Notes: a model not told the origin generated them from the letters alone. A DNA stretch of 60,461 bases from Okeania hirsuta (GCF_003838195.1 NZ_RCBY01000022.1:1-60461), one strand, 5' to 3'. Shown: positions 17,117-26,809, counted from the stretch's first letter. Translations and numbers: made by a program.

Positions 17117-18025
17117 TCAATTTTTACTTATTTCTAAAGGCATAACATCATGGAAATGTGAGTAATCAACATAGTTTTGACCACCCGCAGAAGTAAACAT
17201 TATATCAACAAAACGCTGATGCCACATTATCTGGTCTAATGTATAAATATGACGAGCATGAATAGTCTGAGAAACAGTTTCATCTAATCCCGTAAGCATT
17301 ATAAAAAATCGCATATCCTGATTATTTAAATTCTTAAAATCATCTTCAGACCAATTATATAAAGGACTATTTTCATCAATTTGGTGCATTACTAACCAGG
17401 TAAGAGCAAGCATTGGTGTTTGAGAACGAACCAATTTTAAATCGCATAATCTTCGTAAAGAATGTCCTTCAGCAGAAACCTCTTTATCCATTAATAAAGT
17501 TACTCTCACTTGAGTTTCTACTATCCAATTTTGGCGTTGATTGGCAATACGAAACATAAGAGTCGGAATACCATTGTAAGGAGAAATAACTGCTACCTTA
17601 CTGAAAAGTACCCGCGCAGTTGGCAAAGAAAAACGGGCAAACATTAGTCCTGTAATCATTGCCATGGCAATTAGACCAATAAAAACTTCTATAGTTACTA
17701 AAATATGGGTATAAGTATTTGTCGGGTACATCGCGCCATAACCAATAGTGGCCATGGTTTGTACGCTGAAAGAAAAAGCATCACTAAAAGAACCAGGTTG
17801 AGCATTAGCAATTCCATTACTACTGGCCAAATATAAAAATGTAAATATAATATTAATTATTAAATAAAAACTAATGATTATTCCCCATAGCTTTTGCCAA
17901 GAAATTTGTATTAACCAATGGTAAAAATCACTCCACTCAAAGCGAGTCATTCCTGAAATTATAAAGTCTACAGGACCGATTTTTCTTACAAAAGTTTTTT
18001 GAGGTTTTCGTTTAAAATTTTTCAT
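17117..18025 (-). CDS. Inward-rectifier-type potassium channel (KirBac family)
   Basis: A prokaryotic Kir channel in the cytoplasmic membrane. An N-terminal slide-helix region (FEWSDFYHWLIQISW) is followed by TM1 (LWGIIISFYLIINIIFTFLY), a pore helix with the selectivity filter TIGYGAMYP, TM2 (VTIEVFIGLIAMAMITGLMF) and a C-terminal immunoglobulin-like Kir domain (FSKVAVISPYNGIPTLMFRI then ANQRQNWI). I chose the ATG at 18025 (302 residues). An upstream TTG at 18088 would add 21 residues that do not look like the family. It stands alone and is intact. Confidence 0.92.
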   Translation of the reverse strand: MKNFKRKPQKTFVRKIGPVDFIISGMTRFEWSDFYHWLIQISWQKLWGIIISFYLIINIIFTFLYLASSNGIANAQPGSFSDAFSFSVQTMATIGYGAMYPTNTYTHILVTIEVFIGLIAMAMITGLMFARFSLPTARVLFSKVAVISPYNGIPTLMFRIANQRQNWIVETQVRVTLLMDKEVSAEGHSLRRLCDLKLVRSQTPMLALTWLVMHQIDENSPLYNWSEDDFKNLNNQDMRFFIMLTGLDETVSQTIHARHIYTLDQIMWHQRFVDIMFTSAGGQNYVDYSHFHDVMPLEISKN

Positions 18026-18204
18026 TTTAATTACCGAATAATAGTGCTGATGAAAATTATCAAATTCTCTGACAAATAACCATGGCAAAAAAATTTGAAA
18101 TGAGTCAAACTAAGTTATGAGCATAAAATAAAGATGACCGATCTGCTAGTCAAAATTTTCAACCGATATAAGCTTTAAAAATTGTAAGTTAACTGATACA
18201 GAGC

Positions 18205-18747
18205 ATGGCTAATAGTAACAATAAAGAGTGTAATAATCGCCCTAATATGTCTCATACTGACCCGGATTTAGAAAAACTAACAAAACGCCTTGCTCAAAAT
18301 GTAGCTCGAAACACTTTTATCCAAGAAACTCTTGATAATATTAGAGGCTATATTCGATCAGAAAGAGTAGTATTATATTATTTTTATCGTGAGTGGAAAG
18401 GACAAGTAACATTTGAGTCTTTGAGTGATGAGGAACTATCAATTTATGGTTCAACAGGAGCTGATGAATGTTTTAATGATGAATATGCTGCTATGTATCA
18501 AGAGGGAAGAGTCCGAGTGATCGAAGATATTGAATTAGAAGCAATACATCCTTGCCATCGAGATTTTCTCCGTAGTATAAGGGTTAAAGCTAATTTAGTA
18601 GTGCCGATTCTTAATTCTAGGAGGTTATGGGGGTTGCTAGTTGCTCATCAATGTCAGGATGCACGCTCCTGGTCAAAGTCAGATATAGAAATTATGCAAA
18701 AGGCAGCAGTCAGTTTGGCAACTGCACCAGCTATTAGAGATAGCTAA
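18205..18747 (+). CDS. GAF domain protein
   Basis: A 180-residue, single-domain GAF protein. The segment from about residue 30 (NTFIQETLDNIRGYIRSERV then VLYYF) to 178 (LVVPILNSRRLWGLLVAHQC) is typical of cyanobacterial GAF modules. The bilin-attachment Cys of the DxCF motif region is not in its usual context (one reads HPCHRDFL), so chromophore binding is uncertain. No output domain is present. It is divergent from the channel gene. Confidence 0.8.
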   Translation: MANSNNKECNNRPNMSHTDPDLEKLTKRLAQNVARNTFIQETLDNIRGYIRSERVVLYYFYREWKGQVTFESLSDEELSIYGSTGADECFNDEYAAMYQEGRVRVIEDIELEAIHPCHRDFLRSIRVKANLVVPILNSRRLWGLLVAHQCQDARSWSKSDIEIMQKAAVSLATAPAIRDS

Positions 18748-18944
18748 TATTAAGGGAATAGGGAATAGGGAACAGAAAGAAATATTTGAATATTTATGGA
18801 TAAGAATTGATTTTATTTTTGATTTTTACCAGATGTCTATTATACCAATTTGAACAAAGAATATTACGAATAATAAGCTTAATTAAAATATTTTACAGGA
18901 GATGTCCCTTTGACAAAGTGGTGCGACCCCGCGACGACATTCAG

Positions 18945-20069
18945 TTAAAAGCTACTACTATTTGCCAATAATTTATCTAAATCTGGCACATTGACCCAAT
19001 TACCTGTCATATTAGATTCATGGGTTAAATCCATTAATAACTGAGAATAAACACCTTCTCTCAGAGATGGAACTACAGATTTTCTGACCTCTATTGCTTT
19101 TACCCAATTATCAACTACTCGAATAAAAGGTGCAATTCTACCATCAGGATAAATTTGAGGAAATTCTAATCTGTCAGGAACTTTTATTTCTACTAAAGTC
19201 TCCCCATTTTGAGAACCCCAAACTTTGAACCCATGTACATAATCTTTTTGATTATCGCTACCTATAATTAGTGTACCTTTACTACCATAAACTTCTACCC
19301 AATGACCACGCCCTTGATAGGTAACAGAACTAATACAAATTTGACAGGGAGTACCGTCCGCCAAATCTAGCATAATATTACAAGTATCATCTGCATCTAC
19401 TGGTTTTAACTTGTTATCCTCTGTGGGGTCAGGACGAGTTTTAATTGAAGTATTCAGTTGTCCCCAAAGTTTTTTCGTAGGTCCAAATAACCAGTTAATA
19501 TAATCAAAAGAATGAGAAGCGATCGCTCCTAATGCACCACCTCCTTTATCCTTTTGAGAATACCAATTCCAAGGACGACTTGGGTTAGCGCGACTTGATG
19601 CTAACCAATCAATTTTTATTAGGCGTTTATCTCCTACATATCCATCGGCTAAAATTTCTGCAAATAGTTGCCAAGCAGGAACATAACGAAATTCAAAATC
19701 CATAGTTGCTACACATCTATTAGTAGCAGCAATTTGATATAATTCTTGGGCTTCTTCTACTTTTAAAGTTGTGGGTTTTTCTAACAATAAATGTTTGCCT
19801 GCGGATAAGACTTTTTTTGCCATTTCATAGTGTAAAAATGGTGGAGTAGAAATTGTTACTGCTGCAACTTCAGGTATAGAAATAATTTCCTCTATAGTAT
19901 TACAACCATGAGGTATATTATGGCTTAATGCAATTGATTTAGCTTTTTCTAAATCAGGGTTATAGACAGCTAATACTTGAGTTTTGTGATGTGCTTGTAA
20001 ACCTGGTATATGTACTTTTTGACCAAATCCTGTACCGATAACTGCTACGCCAATAGTTTGATTGTTCAT
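18945..20069 (-). CDS. Gfo/Idh/MocA family oxidoreductase
   Basis: A 374-residue NAD(P)-dependent sugar or cyclitol dehydrogenase-like protein. The N-terminal Rossmann motif is VAVIGTGFGQKVHIPG, and the family EKP motif is LLLEKPTTLKVEEAQ. The second domain starts near residue 125 with the large beta sheet, and GGGALGAIASHSFDYINWLF carries the usual catalytic-His region. The substrate is unknown. It is a stand-alone gene. A family-E element follows upstream (20137-20262). Confidence 0.9.
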   Translation of the reverse strand: MNNQTIGVAVIGTGFGQKVHIPGLQAHHKTQVLAVYNPDLEKAKSIALSHNIPHGCNTIEEIISIPEVAAVTISTPPFLHYEMAKKVLSAGKHLLLEKPTTLKVEEAQELYQIAATNRCVATMDFEFRYVPAWQLFAEILADGYVGDKRLIKIDWLASSRANPSRPWNWYSQKDKGGGALGAIASHSFDYINWLFGPTKKLWGQLNTSIKTRPDPTEDNKLKPVDADDTCNIMLDLADGTPCQICISSVTYQGRGHWVEVYGSKGTLIIGSDNQKDYVHGFKVWGSQNGETLVEIKVPDRLEFPQIYPDGRIAPFIRVVDNWVKAIEVRKSVVPSLREGVYSQLLMDLTHESNMTGNWVNVPDLDKLLANSSSF

Positions 20070-21041
20070 TGTTTATAAGAAGTAAGAAGGAAGAAGTAAG
20101 AAGGAAGAAGGTAAATTTTTAGTAAGTAGGTAGGTTTCATTAATGGATAATGGATAATGGATAATTACCTCTCCCTTTTAGGGAGAGGATTGACCAAGAA
20201 GGAAAAAATTTATTTTTTTCCCCTTTTAAGGGGAAGCTTTTAACCTGAATTATTTAATTATTAATTGTAATTATTAATTATTAGGTAAAAAAAAATAAAA
20301 TCAATAGGCAAATGCCACGTGAGCTGAGAGAAATTGTTTAATCACTATCCACAGTTCTTATTTTCCGGTTTTCCGTCTCAACAATCATTTTCTATTTAAT
20401 TTTACCTACCTACTTAGCTAAGTTATAATACCGTAGGTTTGCAAGTGAGACCAAACCCAACAGGTATCTATTATTGTTGGGTTTCCTGCGTCAACCCAAT
20501 CTACAAAGTTATAAAAATCATCAATTGTTTATTATAAGCATTCAAGGAAACACAATATAAGTTAGGAAAGAATACTTATAGCAGTTCTATTTTATTAACT
20601 CCTGTAAAAAAATATTTGTTTTTTTTAGGCAAGAGCTAACAGAGGAATATTTGATAATTTTTATCAAGTTTGGAATTTATAAAAATCATTTAGGATAGTG
20701 ATACCTTAATTTTTTATAACTATAACTAATCTGAAATTATATTTAAGTATCTAAGCAAAATTAATTAAACATCCTGCCAACCCACTGTTGAATATTGCCA
20801 GATGAGCTGTTTACTTTCTCAAAATTGTACTTTATTTTCAAGGTTTGGAGACCAAAACCCTACTAAATTTAATAAGAAATAATTACTTAATTGTGATATT
20901 ACTTCTTAACTATTATATTTAGACTCTAGGATATTAATTAATAGCTCTGGCAAAATACAAATCCAGATAAATTCAAATACAGGAATTACAAATTATTACT
21001 TTTGACTGTCTTGAGTGTGTAATTCTGAGGTACCCTCAGAA
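20070..21041. other. Repeat-containing intergenic region
   Basis: No gene was found in this 970-bp gap. It holds a GAAGGAA heptamer run (20083-20113), a family-E element (20137-20262), a hairpin reading aacccaaca...tgttgggtt at 20450-20487 like those in many cyanobacteria, and long AT-rich sequence without recognisable signals. Confidence 0.65.
20137..20262. mobile_element. Family-E palindromic element
   Basis: A GATAATG heptamer run leads into aattacctctcccttttagg, then gagaggattgac, a T-rich middle, ccccttttaaggggaagc and gaattatttaatt. Both internal hairpins (cctctccc/gggagagg and cccctt/aagggg) are well formed. Confidence 0.7.
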
Positions 21042-21051
21042 TTACACACTC
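21013..21051. repeat. Perfect 18-bp hairpin containing the gshB stop codon
   Basis: gagtgtgtaattctgagg, a 3-nt loop (tac), and its exact complement. The gshB stop codon (21042-21044) and last codons lie inside the right arm. A less perfect copy is at 3602-3644. As an RNA it could act as a 3'-end or terminator hairpin for gshB. Confidence 0.85.
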
Positions 21052-22031
21052 GCTTTTGACTTTTGACTTTTAACTCGATCAATTACCCATTCTATTACTT
21101 GTTTCCCCAGATTAACATTATCAAATAAATCAATTTCTCTAATTCCTGTTGGACTTGTAACATTAACCTCTGTCAGATAACCACCAATTACATCTATACC
21201 AACAAAATATAAACCATCTGCTATTAATTTAGGTGCTAAATACTCACAAATTTCAGATTCTCGTTCCGTAATTTCTGTCTGAGCAACTCGCCCACCTACT
21301 GCCATATTTCCTCTAAATTCTTTACCAGTAGGAATCCGATTTACTGCTCCAATAGACTTACCATTAAGCATAATAATTCGCTTATCTCCTTCTTTTGCTG
21401 CTGGTAAATAACTCTGAATCATCACAGGTTCTCTACCTTGTTTTGTACTAATTTCTATTAGGGAATTAAAATTTTTATCTGTGGGTTCTAAAAATAAAAT
21501 TCCTTCCCCAGCTTTTCCTCCCAAAGGTTTCAAAACTGCTGCTCCTTGTGACTCTAAAAATTCTCTAATTACCTCTTTTTCTTGACTAACAATTGTCTCT
21601 GGAATTACCTTTTTAAATTGCAAAGCATACATTTTTTCATTAGCAGCGCGTAACCCTTGAGGAGAATTTATGACTAAAGTTTTTTCTGGATTAATATAGT
21701 CTAAAATATAAGTAGCATAGAGATAAGGAATTGTTACAGGTGGGTCTTTGCGCATAAATACAGCATCCATTGACTCCAATGGTTGTAGCATCGCTTTTCC
21801 CAAATCATACCAAGGGTTACTAGCAACCCAATGATTTTCTACCCTTTCAACTGGCATTAAATGTGCCCGCTTGAGGGTTGCCCAAGCTTTACTTTCAATA
21901 GTACTTAATTGGTTAATTTCCGTTATCCAAACTTCGTGACCAAGTTCTTGAGCAGCTTCCATCAGTGCAACGGTACTATCGTGAACTTGGTTGAGTCGTT
22001 CTATAGGGTCTATGATGAATGCAAATTTCAT
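21042..22031 (-). CDS. gshB: Glutathione synthetase
   Basis: ATP-dependent ligation of gamma-glutamylcysteine and glycine. The 329-residue protein starts MKFAFIIDPIERLNQVHDST as in GshB. It shows MRKDPPVTIPYLYATYILD, the ATP-grasp segments VLKPLGGKAGEGILFLE and RGNMAVGGRVAQTEITERE, and the C-terminal metal and substrate segment GIDVIGGYLTEVNVTSPTGI. The end, SQKSKASV, is encoded by the dispersed hairpin repeat, so the natural C-terminus was probably altered. It follows grxC on the same strand (200 bp), the usual cyanobacterial order. Confidence 0.96.
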   Translation of the reverse strand: MKFAFIIDPIERLNQVHDSTVALMEAAQELGHEVWITEINQLSTIESKAWATLKRAHLMPVERVENHWVASNPWYDLGKAMLQPLESMDAVFMRKDPPVTIPYLYATYILDYINPEKTLVINSPQGLRAANEKMYALQFKKVIPETIVSQEKEVIREFLESQGAAVLKPLGGKAGEGILFLEPTDKNFNSLIEISTKQGREPVMIQSYLPAAKEGDKRIIMLNGKSIGAVNRIPTGKEFRGNMAVGGRVAQTEITERESEICEYLAPKLIADGLYFVGIDVIGGYLTEVNVTSPTGIREIDLFDNVNLGKQVIEWVIDRVKSQKSKASV

Positions 22032-22231
22032 CTTTATTTGGTTTATTATTTCAAAATATTTTTAATAGTAGTGCTTTGACACAGCTAAAATGTTGCAATA
22101 GTAGGGGCGAATGCCATTCGCCCTCACTACATTTAGTTTCCGTGGGTAAGTCCTGGTTAAATTAATAAGTCTTAACCAATTAGATGAACCAGCCACAAAA
22201 TAATCAATAACTACAGAAATAGAAAACTATA

Positions 22232-22492
22232 CTAAACTTCTAGTAATTGGTCTAGTTTACCTTGGTCCTCTAGTTCATATAGATCGTCACAACCACCGAT
22301 ATGTTGGTCTTTGATAAAGATTTGAGGCAAAGAGCGACGGCCATTAGCTCTTTTAGCCATTTTTTCTCGTTCTACATCATCACCATCTATAGTATATTCT
22401 TGATATTCTGCTTGCTTTTTATCTAACAGAGCTTTAGCGCGGATGCAAAATGGACAAGTTGACCAAGTGTAAATTTCTATGTTAGCTGCCAT
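22232..22492 (-). CDS. grxC: Glutaredoxin 3-type
   Basis: An 86-residue dithiol glutaredoxin. The active site is CPFC in YTWSTCPFCIRAKALL. The glutathione-binding segments SLPQIFIKDQHIGGCDDLYE and the cis-Pro are present. It reduces protein disulfides using glutathione made by the next gene (gshB). It is intact and of usual length. Confidence 0.96.
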   Translation of the reverse strand: MAANIEIYTWSTCPFCIRAKALLDKKQAEYQEYTIDGDDVEREKMAKRANGRRSLPQIFIKDQHIGGCDDLYELEDQGKLDQLLEV

Positions 22493-22841
22493 ATTTATAG
22501 ATTAGATTTTCTATATAAAATATTTCTTTAACAATTTTAATATTAATTTGCTCTGAAAAAAATTATATTTTAGATTTTAAGCCTACTGAAAAATTCTAAA
22601 TGTTGAGGTTAAGGAATAGGGAAAAGTTTTCGTGCTATTTTAACCTCATTATCTTACCTAAATAACACGGGAGCATGAAAGCCATCGTCTTTTAAGCGAT
22701 GGATGAAAGGCGAGGAGTCGGATTTTAATCCGATGTATTTTATTTGACCGAAAAGCCACGTTGAAGGCCCCGTGTTTGAACCGTGGGGATGAAAACAAGG
22801 GAGTTATTTAGACTAGACAACTAAAGTAGCCCTCTGTTACT

Positions 22842-24176
22842 ATGATCAACAATAAGTTTTCGGTCCGCCTGTTTCAAATGTACTCTTGTCAGCAAGTTTT
22901 AGCAGGTAAAAATCCTGAATTAATTGCTATCTTAAAATTCTTGTGCGAACAGTCTCACAAGCTAACTAACATGGGAATATATTATGCCAGGCAACTATAT
23001 TTTAAGTCTCAAAAAGGCATTGGCAAGTATGACTTAGAAAAGGTATACAAAAAGAACAATCACTATAAAGTTTTACATTCTCAAGCAGCACAACAAATAT
23101 TGAGAACTGTAGCGGAATCATTTCGCTCTTATTATGGTCTAATAAAAGCCTATAATGAAGGTACAATCGAACACAGACCAAGGATTCCTAACTATAGAAA
23201 AAAAGGGGGAATGGCTACAGTTAGCTATCCCAAACAAGCATTAAAACTTAAAGATAATCAAATTAGAATACCACTAGGTAATACCTGTAAGCGCTGGTTT
23301 GGTCTAGATTGCTTTTATATTCCTATGCCAAGTAATCTTGAATTTTTATCTCTTAAAGAACTGAGAATATTACCGAGAAACAGATGTTTTTATTGGGAAT
23401 TTGTTTATGAAAGAGAAGTAATAGTTAAACCTCAATTAAATCAAGAAAATGTATTAGGAATTGACCATGGTTTAAATAATTGGTTGACCTGTGTATCCAA
23501 TGTAAATACTAGCTTAATTGTAGATGGGAAACAGATTAAATCAATGAATCGTTGGTACAACAAACAAGTATCAACTATTAAAGAAAATCAACCGACTGGA
23601 TTTTGGTCAAATAAACTAGCTGCCATTACAGAAAAGCGTAACCGCCAAATCCGTGATGGAATTAATAAAGCAGCCAGGATAGTGATTAATCATTGTTTAG
23701 AAAATTCTATTGGTACAATTGTTTTTGGTTGGAATAAAGGTCAGAAAAATCAAATAGAATTAGGAAAAAAAAGTAATTCAGAATTTGTACCAATTCCCAC
23801 AGCTAGACTGAAAGAAAGAATAGCTCAGTTATGCTCTGAATATGGAATAATATTTATAGAAACAGAAGAGAGTTATACAAGTGTCGCTTCATTTTTAGAT
23901 GGTGACGATCTGCCTATTTATGGTGAGAAACCCAATGATTGGAAACCGTCAGGAAAAAGAATAAAGCGTGGTTTGTATAAAAGTAGTAATAATTGGTTAA
24001 TTAATGCAGACTGTAATGGGGCTGCAAATATAATCACAAAAGTAAGCAGAAAGCTAAGGTTAAACTTAAGCCAACTGTGTAGGGGCACTTTGACTTGTCC
24101 CCAGAGAGTTTATCTTTGGTCAGCTAAGAATAGACGGAGCAACACGGATTTATCCTGTTGCGTAGTATCTGCTTAG
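22842..24176 (+). CDS. tnpB: TnpB-family RNA-guided nuclease, variant without Zn ribbon
   Basis: A 444-residue TnpB. RuvC motifs are visible: Asp in LGIDHGLNNWLTCV, Glu in FIETEESYTSVASFLDG, and Asp in LINADCNGAANIITKV. A segment typical of one TnpB subgroup is GTIVFGWNKGQKNQIELGKK. The four-Cys zinc ribbon of common TnpB proteins is absent, the region between the last two motifs being short (GEKPNDWKPSGKRIKRGLYK). TnpB proteins cut DNA guided by an RNA from their own right end. The frame is complete and looks active. Confidence 0.9.
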   Translation: MINNKFSVRLFQMYSCQQVLAGKNPELIAILKFLCEQSHKLTNMGIYYARQLYFKSQKGIGKYDLEKVYKKNNHYKVLHSQAAQQILRTVAESFRSYYGLIKAYNEGTIEHRPRIPNYRKKGGMATVSYPKQALKLKDNQIRIPLGNTCKRWFGLDCFYIPMPSNLEFLSLKELRILPRNRCFYWEFVYEREVIVKPQLNQENVLGIDHGLNNWLTCVSNVNTSLIVDGKQIKSMNRWYNKQVSTIKENQPTGFWSNKLAAITEKRNRQIRDGINKAARIVINHCLENSIGTIVFGWNKGQKNQIELGKKSNSEFVPIPTARLKERIAQLCSEYGIIFIETEESYTSVASFLDGDDLPIYGEKPNDWKPSGKRIKRGLYKSSNNWLINADCNGAANIITKVSRKLRLNLSQLCRGTLTCPQRVYLWSAKNRRSNTDLSCCVVSA

Positions 24177-24209
24177 AATCCCCTCGACTTTAGCCAGGGG
24201 AGTAGTCAA
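24060..24209 (+). ncRNA. Candidate omega RNA of tnpB element 1
   Basis: In characterised TnpB elements the guide RNA overlaps the tnpB 3' end and finishes at the right end of the element. Here the end would be at tcaa (24206-24209) after the hairpin cccctcgac...ccagggg, and the guide would begin at 24210 (tgctttatcttaatttctac). Boundaries are inferred, and no promoter was identified. Confidence 0.4.
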
Positions 24210-24233
24210 TGCTTTATCTTAATTTCTACTTGT

Positions 24234-25955
24234 TCAAGAAGCAATAACATAATCAATAAGTTGTGCAAGTCGTTGACGCAAAGTTTCCAAACCTAGAGCT
24301 TTAGCAGCAGAAATAAATACTGCCATCGGATATTCTTCGTGAGCAAATCTTAAAGTATCTCCATCTACTTCATCGATCTTGTTAAAAGCAACTAAAGCAG
24401 GTCCTGGAGTTTCTGGCATTTCCGCCAAAATAGTCATCACAGAACGTATTTGACTTTGCCAAGCAGGATGAGACAGATCGACAACATGAAGTAAAGCATC
24501 TGCTTCTGTCACCTCTTCGAGGGTTGCCCGAAAAGCATCAATTAGGGTAGGTGGGAGTTCGTGAATAAATCCCACTGTGTCGGTAATCACAATCGGAATT
24601 CGCTTACCCGTAATTGCATCAGGAATAATCAGACGACGAGAAGTAGGGTCTAGAGTTGCAAACAATTGGTCTGCAGCATAAACCTCTGATTTAGTAAGTG
24701 TATTCAGTAATGTAGACTTACCAGCATTAGTGTATCCAACTATTGCCACCGTTGGTACTTCTTGACTTTGACGATGTTGACGTAGACGGGAACGATGTGC
24801 TTGTAACTGATTTACCTCTTTCTGCAACCGAGATATTCGAGCATTAATTGCCCGACGTTCCGTTTCTAACTTAGTTTCACCAGGTCCTCTAGTACCAATA
24901 CCACCACCAAGACGAGACATTGCCTCACCTCGACCTGTAAGACGCGGGATAGTATATTCTAGTTGAGCAAGTTCGACCTGTAATTTTCCGGCGCGAGACT
25001 GAGCGCGTTGAGCAAAAATATCGAGAATAACTTCAGTACGGTCTACAACTCTCACACCAACCTTAGTTTCTAGGTTACGAACTTGAGCAGGAGAAAGGTC
25101 GCGGTCAAATACAACTAAATTAGCTCCCACAGTTTGAACAGTCAGAGCAATTTCTTGGACTTTACCCTCTCCCACCACAGTTTGAGGATGGGGTTGCGAT
25201 CGCTTCTGTTGCATTGTCTTTAATACCAAACCTCCAGCAGTATTAACAAGTCTAGCTAATTCTGCTAACCCATCTTCAAATTCCCTATCCTTCATTTTGT
25301 CTGTTTTTAGTCCCACCAACAGAACCTTATCTTGGTCAGAATCAACTTCTTGAGCAATAAATTCTCTTTCAAATTCTGCTTCTAATCCATCAATCAAGTC
25401 AATAAAGTCTTGTTTAGCAAGCATATCCAGACTCAGAGGGGGTGATACCGTCCAAAACGGTAATTCTTGGATATTGGTATCTGTCCGATCTGTTTGAGTA
25501 GGTAACAAGTGAGCTAAATAAGCTTGTTTAATGTAACCAGTAGCTCCACCCCCCTTGCGTTTAAATCCTTCACCTGTGAGGGTAAGCACCACCAGAGCAT
25601 CAAGTCGTTGAATCACCATTGCAGTCAGAGCCGCTTCTGAAGGCACTTCTGGTTTCAGGTTAGTAGCGATGCAACGAATACCACTAAGGCGACTTGCACC
25701 GTAACGGGGTAATTCTAGAGGAGGAATTTGGGTTTGGCGGGGTGTGCCAATTCCTACCCGGATAATTTTTCCTCTACGATTGACATAAACACAGACTGGT
25801 TGGCCAACTTCTTTGCTGATTGAGGCGACTCTTTGGGCAAATTCTGAGGTAGTTAGGCAATCGCTTGGTAATCGCTGATGGTACAACCTTTGCAGTTGTT
25901 TAAGTTGGCTAGATTTTAGACCTTGAAGATTTCCGTAGATGGTTTCGATAGGCAT
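24234..25955 (-). CDS. hflX: GTPase HflX
   Basis: Ribosome-associated GTPase that splits stalled ribosomes. The 573-residue form has a long N-terminal extension usual in cyanobacteria. Next come the HflX domain (VVFDRDLSPAQVRNLETKVG, LDIFAQRAQSRAGKLQVELA, GGIGTRGPGETKLETERR) and the G domain with P-loop GYTNAGKSTLLN, DTVGFI, NKID and ISAAK. It lies just downstream of tnpB element 1, convergent with it. It is intact. Confidence 0.96.
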   Translation of the reverse strand: MPIETIYGNLQGLKSSQLKQLQRLYHQRLPSDCLTTSEFAQRVASISKEVGQPVCVYVNRRGKIIRVGIGTPRQTQIPPLELPRYGASRLSGIRCIATNLKPEVPSEAALTAMVIQRLDALVVLTLTGEGFKRKGGGATGYIKQAYLAHLLPTQTDRTDTNIQELPFWTVSPPLSLDMLAKQDFIDLIDGLEAEFEREFIAQEVDSDQDKVLLVGLKTDKMKDREFEDGLAELARLVNTAGGLVLKTMQQKRSQPHPQTVVGEGKVQEIALTVQTVGANLVVFDRDLSPAQVRNLETKVGVRVVDRTEVILDIFAQRAQSRAGKLQVELAQLEYTIPRLTGRGEAMSRLGGGIGTRGPGETKLETERRAINARISRLQKEVNQLQAHRSRLRQHRQSQEVPTVAIVGYTNAGKSTLLNTLTKSEVYAADQLFATLDPTSRRLIIPDAITGKRIPIVITDTVGFIHELPPTLIDAFRATLEEVTEADALLHVVDLSHPAWQSQIRSVMTILAEMPETPGPALVAFNKIDEVDGDTLRFAHEEYPMAVFISAAKALGLETLRQRLAQLIDYVIAS

Positions 25956-26459
25956 TCCTAGCCACGAAAATGTGGCCCCTCTCTAATACTACTTTAGAAT
26001 TATAAATATTCTATTATAATCCTAATTTTTGAGTTCAACACAGTCCACTTGATATATTACCTTTGTACAATTTTTGTGGAAATATAAATAATATCATGTC
26101 CGTTGGTATCGTTTGTGTAAAAGTTAGCGTGGATATCTACAGGAAATTTAAGTTTTTTTCTTGCTCAATTGCCTTCCTGTTTGTTGCCTGTTGCCTTCCT
26201 TTGCTATACAATACCGATGCTACCGGACATAATATAAGTCTTAAGTGGTGGCTTCAAATCAATGGAGTTTTAACTTAATTTATTCCTTGCGATCTACCTT
26301 AAAGATAATTTGATAAGACCGATCATTTCAGTTATCAGTTATCAGTTATCAGTACCTCTGCAATAAGGAGGTTTGACATCAGGAATAGTCTCTTTTTTTA
26401 TCCCTTTAAAAAGGGAGGCGCATACCCACAATTTTTCGGTAATTATGTTGAATTTTTTA
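25956..26459. other. Intergenic region with family-C element and partial family-E element
   Basis: Contains the family-C element (26092-26235), a run of TTATCAG heptamers (26333-26354) and the right part of a family-E element (26402-26442, agggaggcgcatacccacaa then tttttcggtaa). No gene was seen. Confidence 0.65.
26092..26235. mobile_element. Family-C inverted-repeat element
   Basis: The ends atatcatgtccg and cggacataatat are inverted and about 144 bp apart. Inside is tttgttgcctgttgcctt, related to a heptamer repeat. The open frame across it is not a gene. Confidence 0.65.
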
Positions 26460-26549
26460 ATGCCAGACTCTCCTCCACCAAGCATTCAGGAAATTGCTTT
26501 TGCGTTTCGTCGTTGGGGACGAATTGGTTTTTGGTTACCGAAAAATTAA
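26460..26549 (+). pseudogene. DUF3611-like N-terminal gene fragment
   Basis: A 29-codon frame reads MPDSPPPSIQEIAFAFRRWG then RIGFWLPKN, resembling from memory the start of cyanobacterial DUF3611 membrane proteins (AFRxxGxIGFWLQ). It ends exactly where a family-E element begins (ttaccgaaaaattaaag). On its other side is the end of another family-E copy in the opposite orientation (26442). The rest of the gene is not nearby. It is a remnant trapped between two elements. Confidence 0.55.
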
Positions 26550-26790
26550 AGTATAAAGCCTCTCCATTCATGGAGAAAAAGCGGTCGATCTTTGGAGATT
26601 CCCGAAGGGTGGGATGGCATTAGCGTTAGCGTTTGCGCAGCATGACCATAGGAAAGCTCCTCTGTAAGAGGTAGCGGCTCTGTCACTCTTCGGGTCTCCT
26701 CGCTGGCCAACCATCGGCCAAGATAAGGAAAAAAAATACTTTTAGCCAATCCTTCTATTACAGAAGAGGTAATAATTAATAATTAATTAT
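26535..26790. mobile_element. Family-E palindromic element, enlarged copy (reverse)
   Basis: It reads ttaccgaaaaatt...gcctctccattcatggag at one end and ttacagaagaggtaataatt followed by an AATTATT run at the other. In the middle is a GC-rich insert with gcatgaccat and gttagcgtttgcgca, similar to the insert of the copy at 3752-3957. Confidence 0.6.
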
Positions 26791-26809
26791 TAATTGTTAA
26801 TTGTTGAAC

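Larger units (their letters stand above)
22665..24209 (+). mobile_element. IS200/IS605-like element, tnpB only (element 1)
   Basis: A single tnpB with no tnpA. Upstream (22680-22800) lie hairpin-rich sequences, such as ccatcg...cgatgg at 22682-22706, that may be the left end. The exact left boundary is unknown. The right end reads gaatcccc, a hairpin, then ggggagtagtcaa ending at 24209. The same pattern (gaatccc...gggagtatgtcaa) ends element 2. This is either a decayed element or a retained tnpB locus. Confidence 0.65.

Noticed and set aside
22680-22800. Hairpin-rich sequence upstream of tnpB element 1 considered as a separate structured RNA
   Set aside because: Its position fits a left end of the element better, and no independent conservation can be shown from the window.
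26063-26278. Plus-strand open frame of 71 codons with a hydrophobic stretch
   Set aside because: It spans the family-C element and has no upstream signals.
26546-26749. Minus-strand open frame of 67 codons
   Set aside because: It lies wholly within an enlarged family-E element; its protein sequence reflects the repeat.
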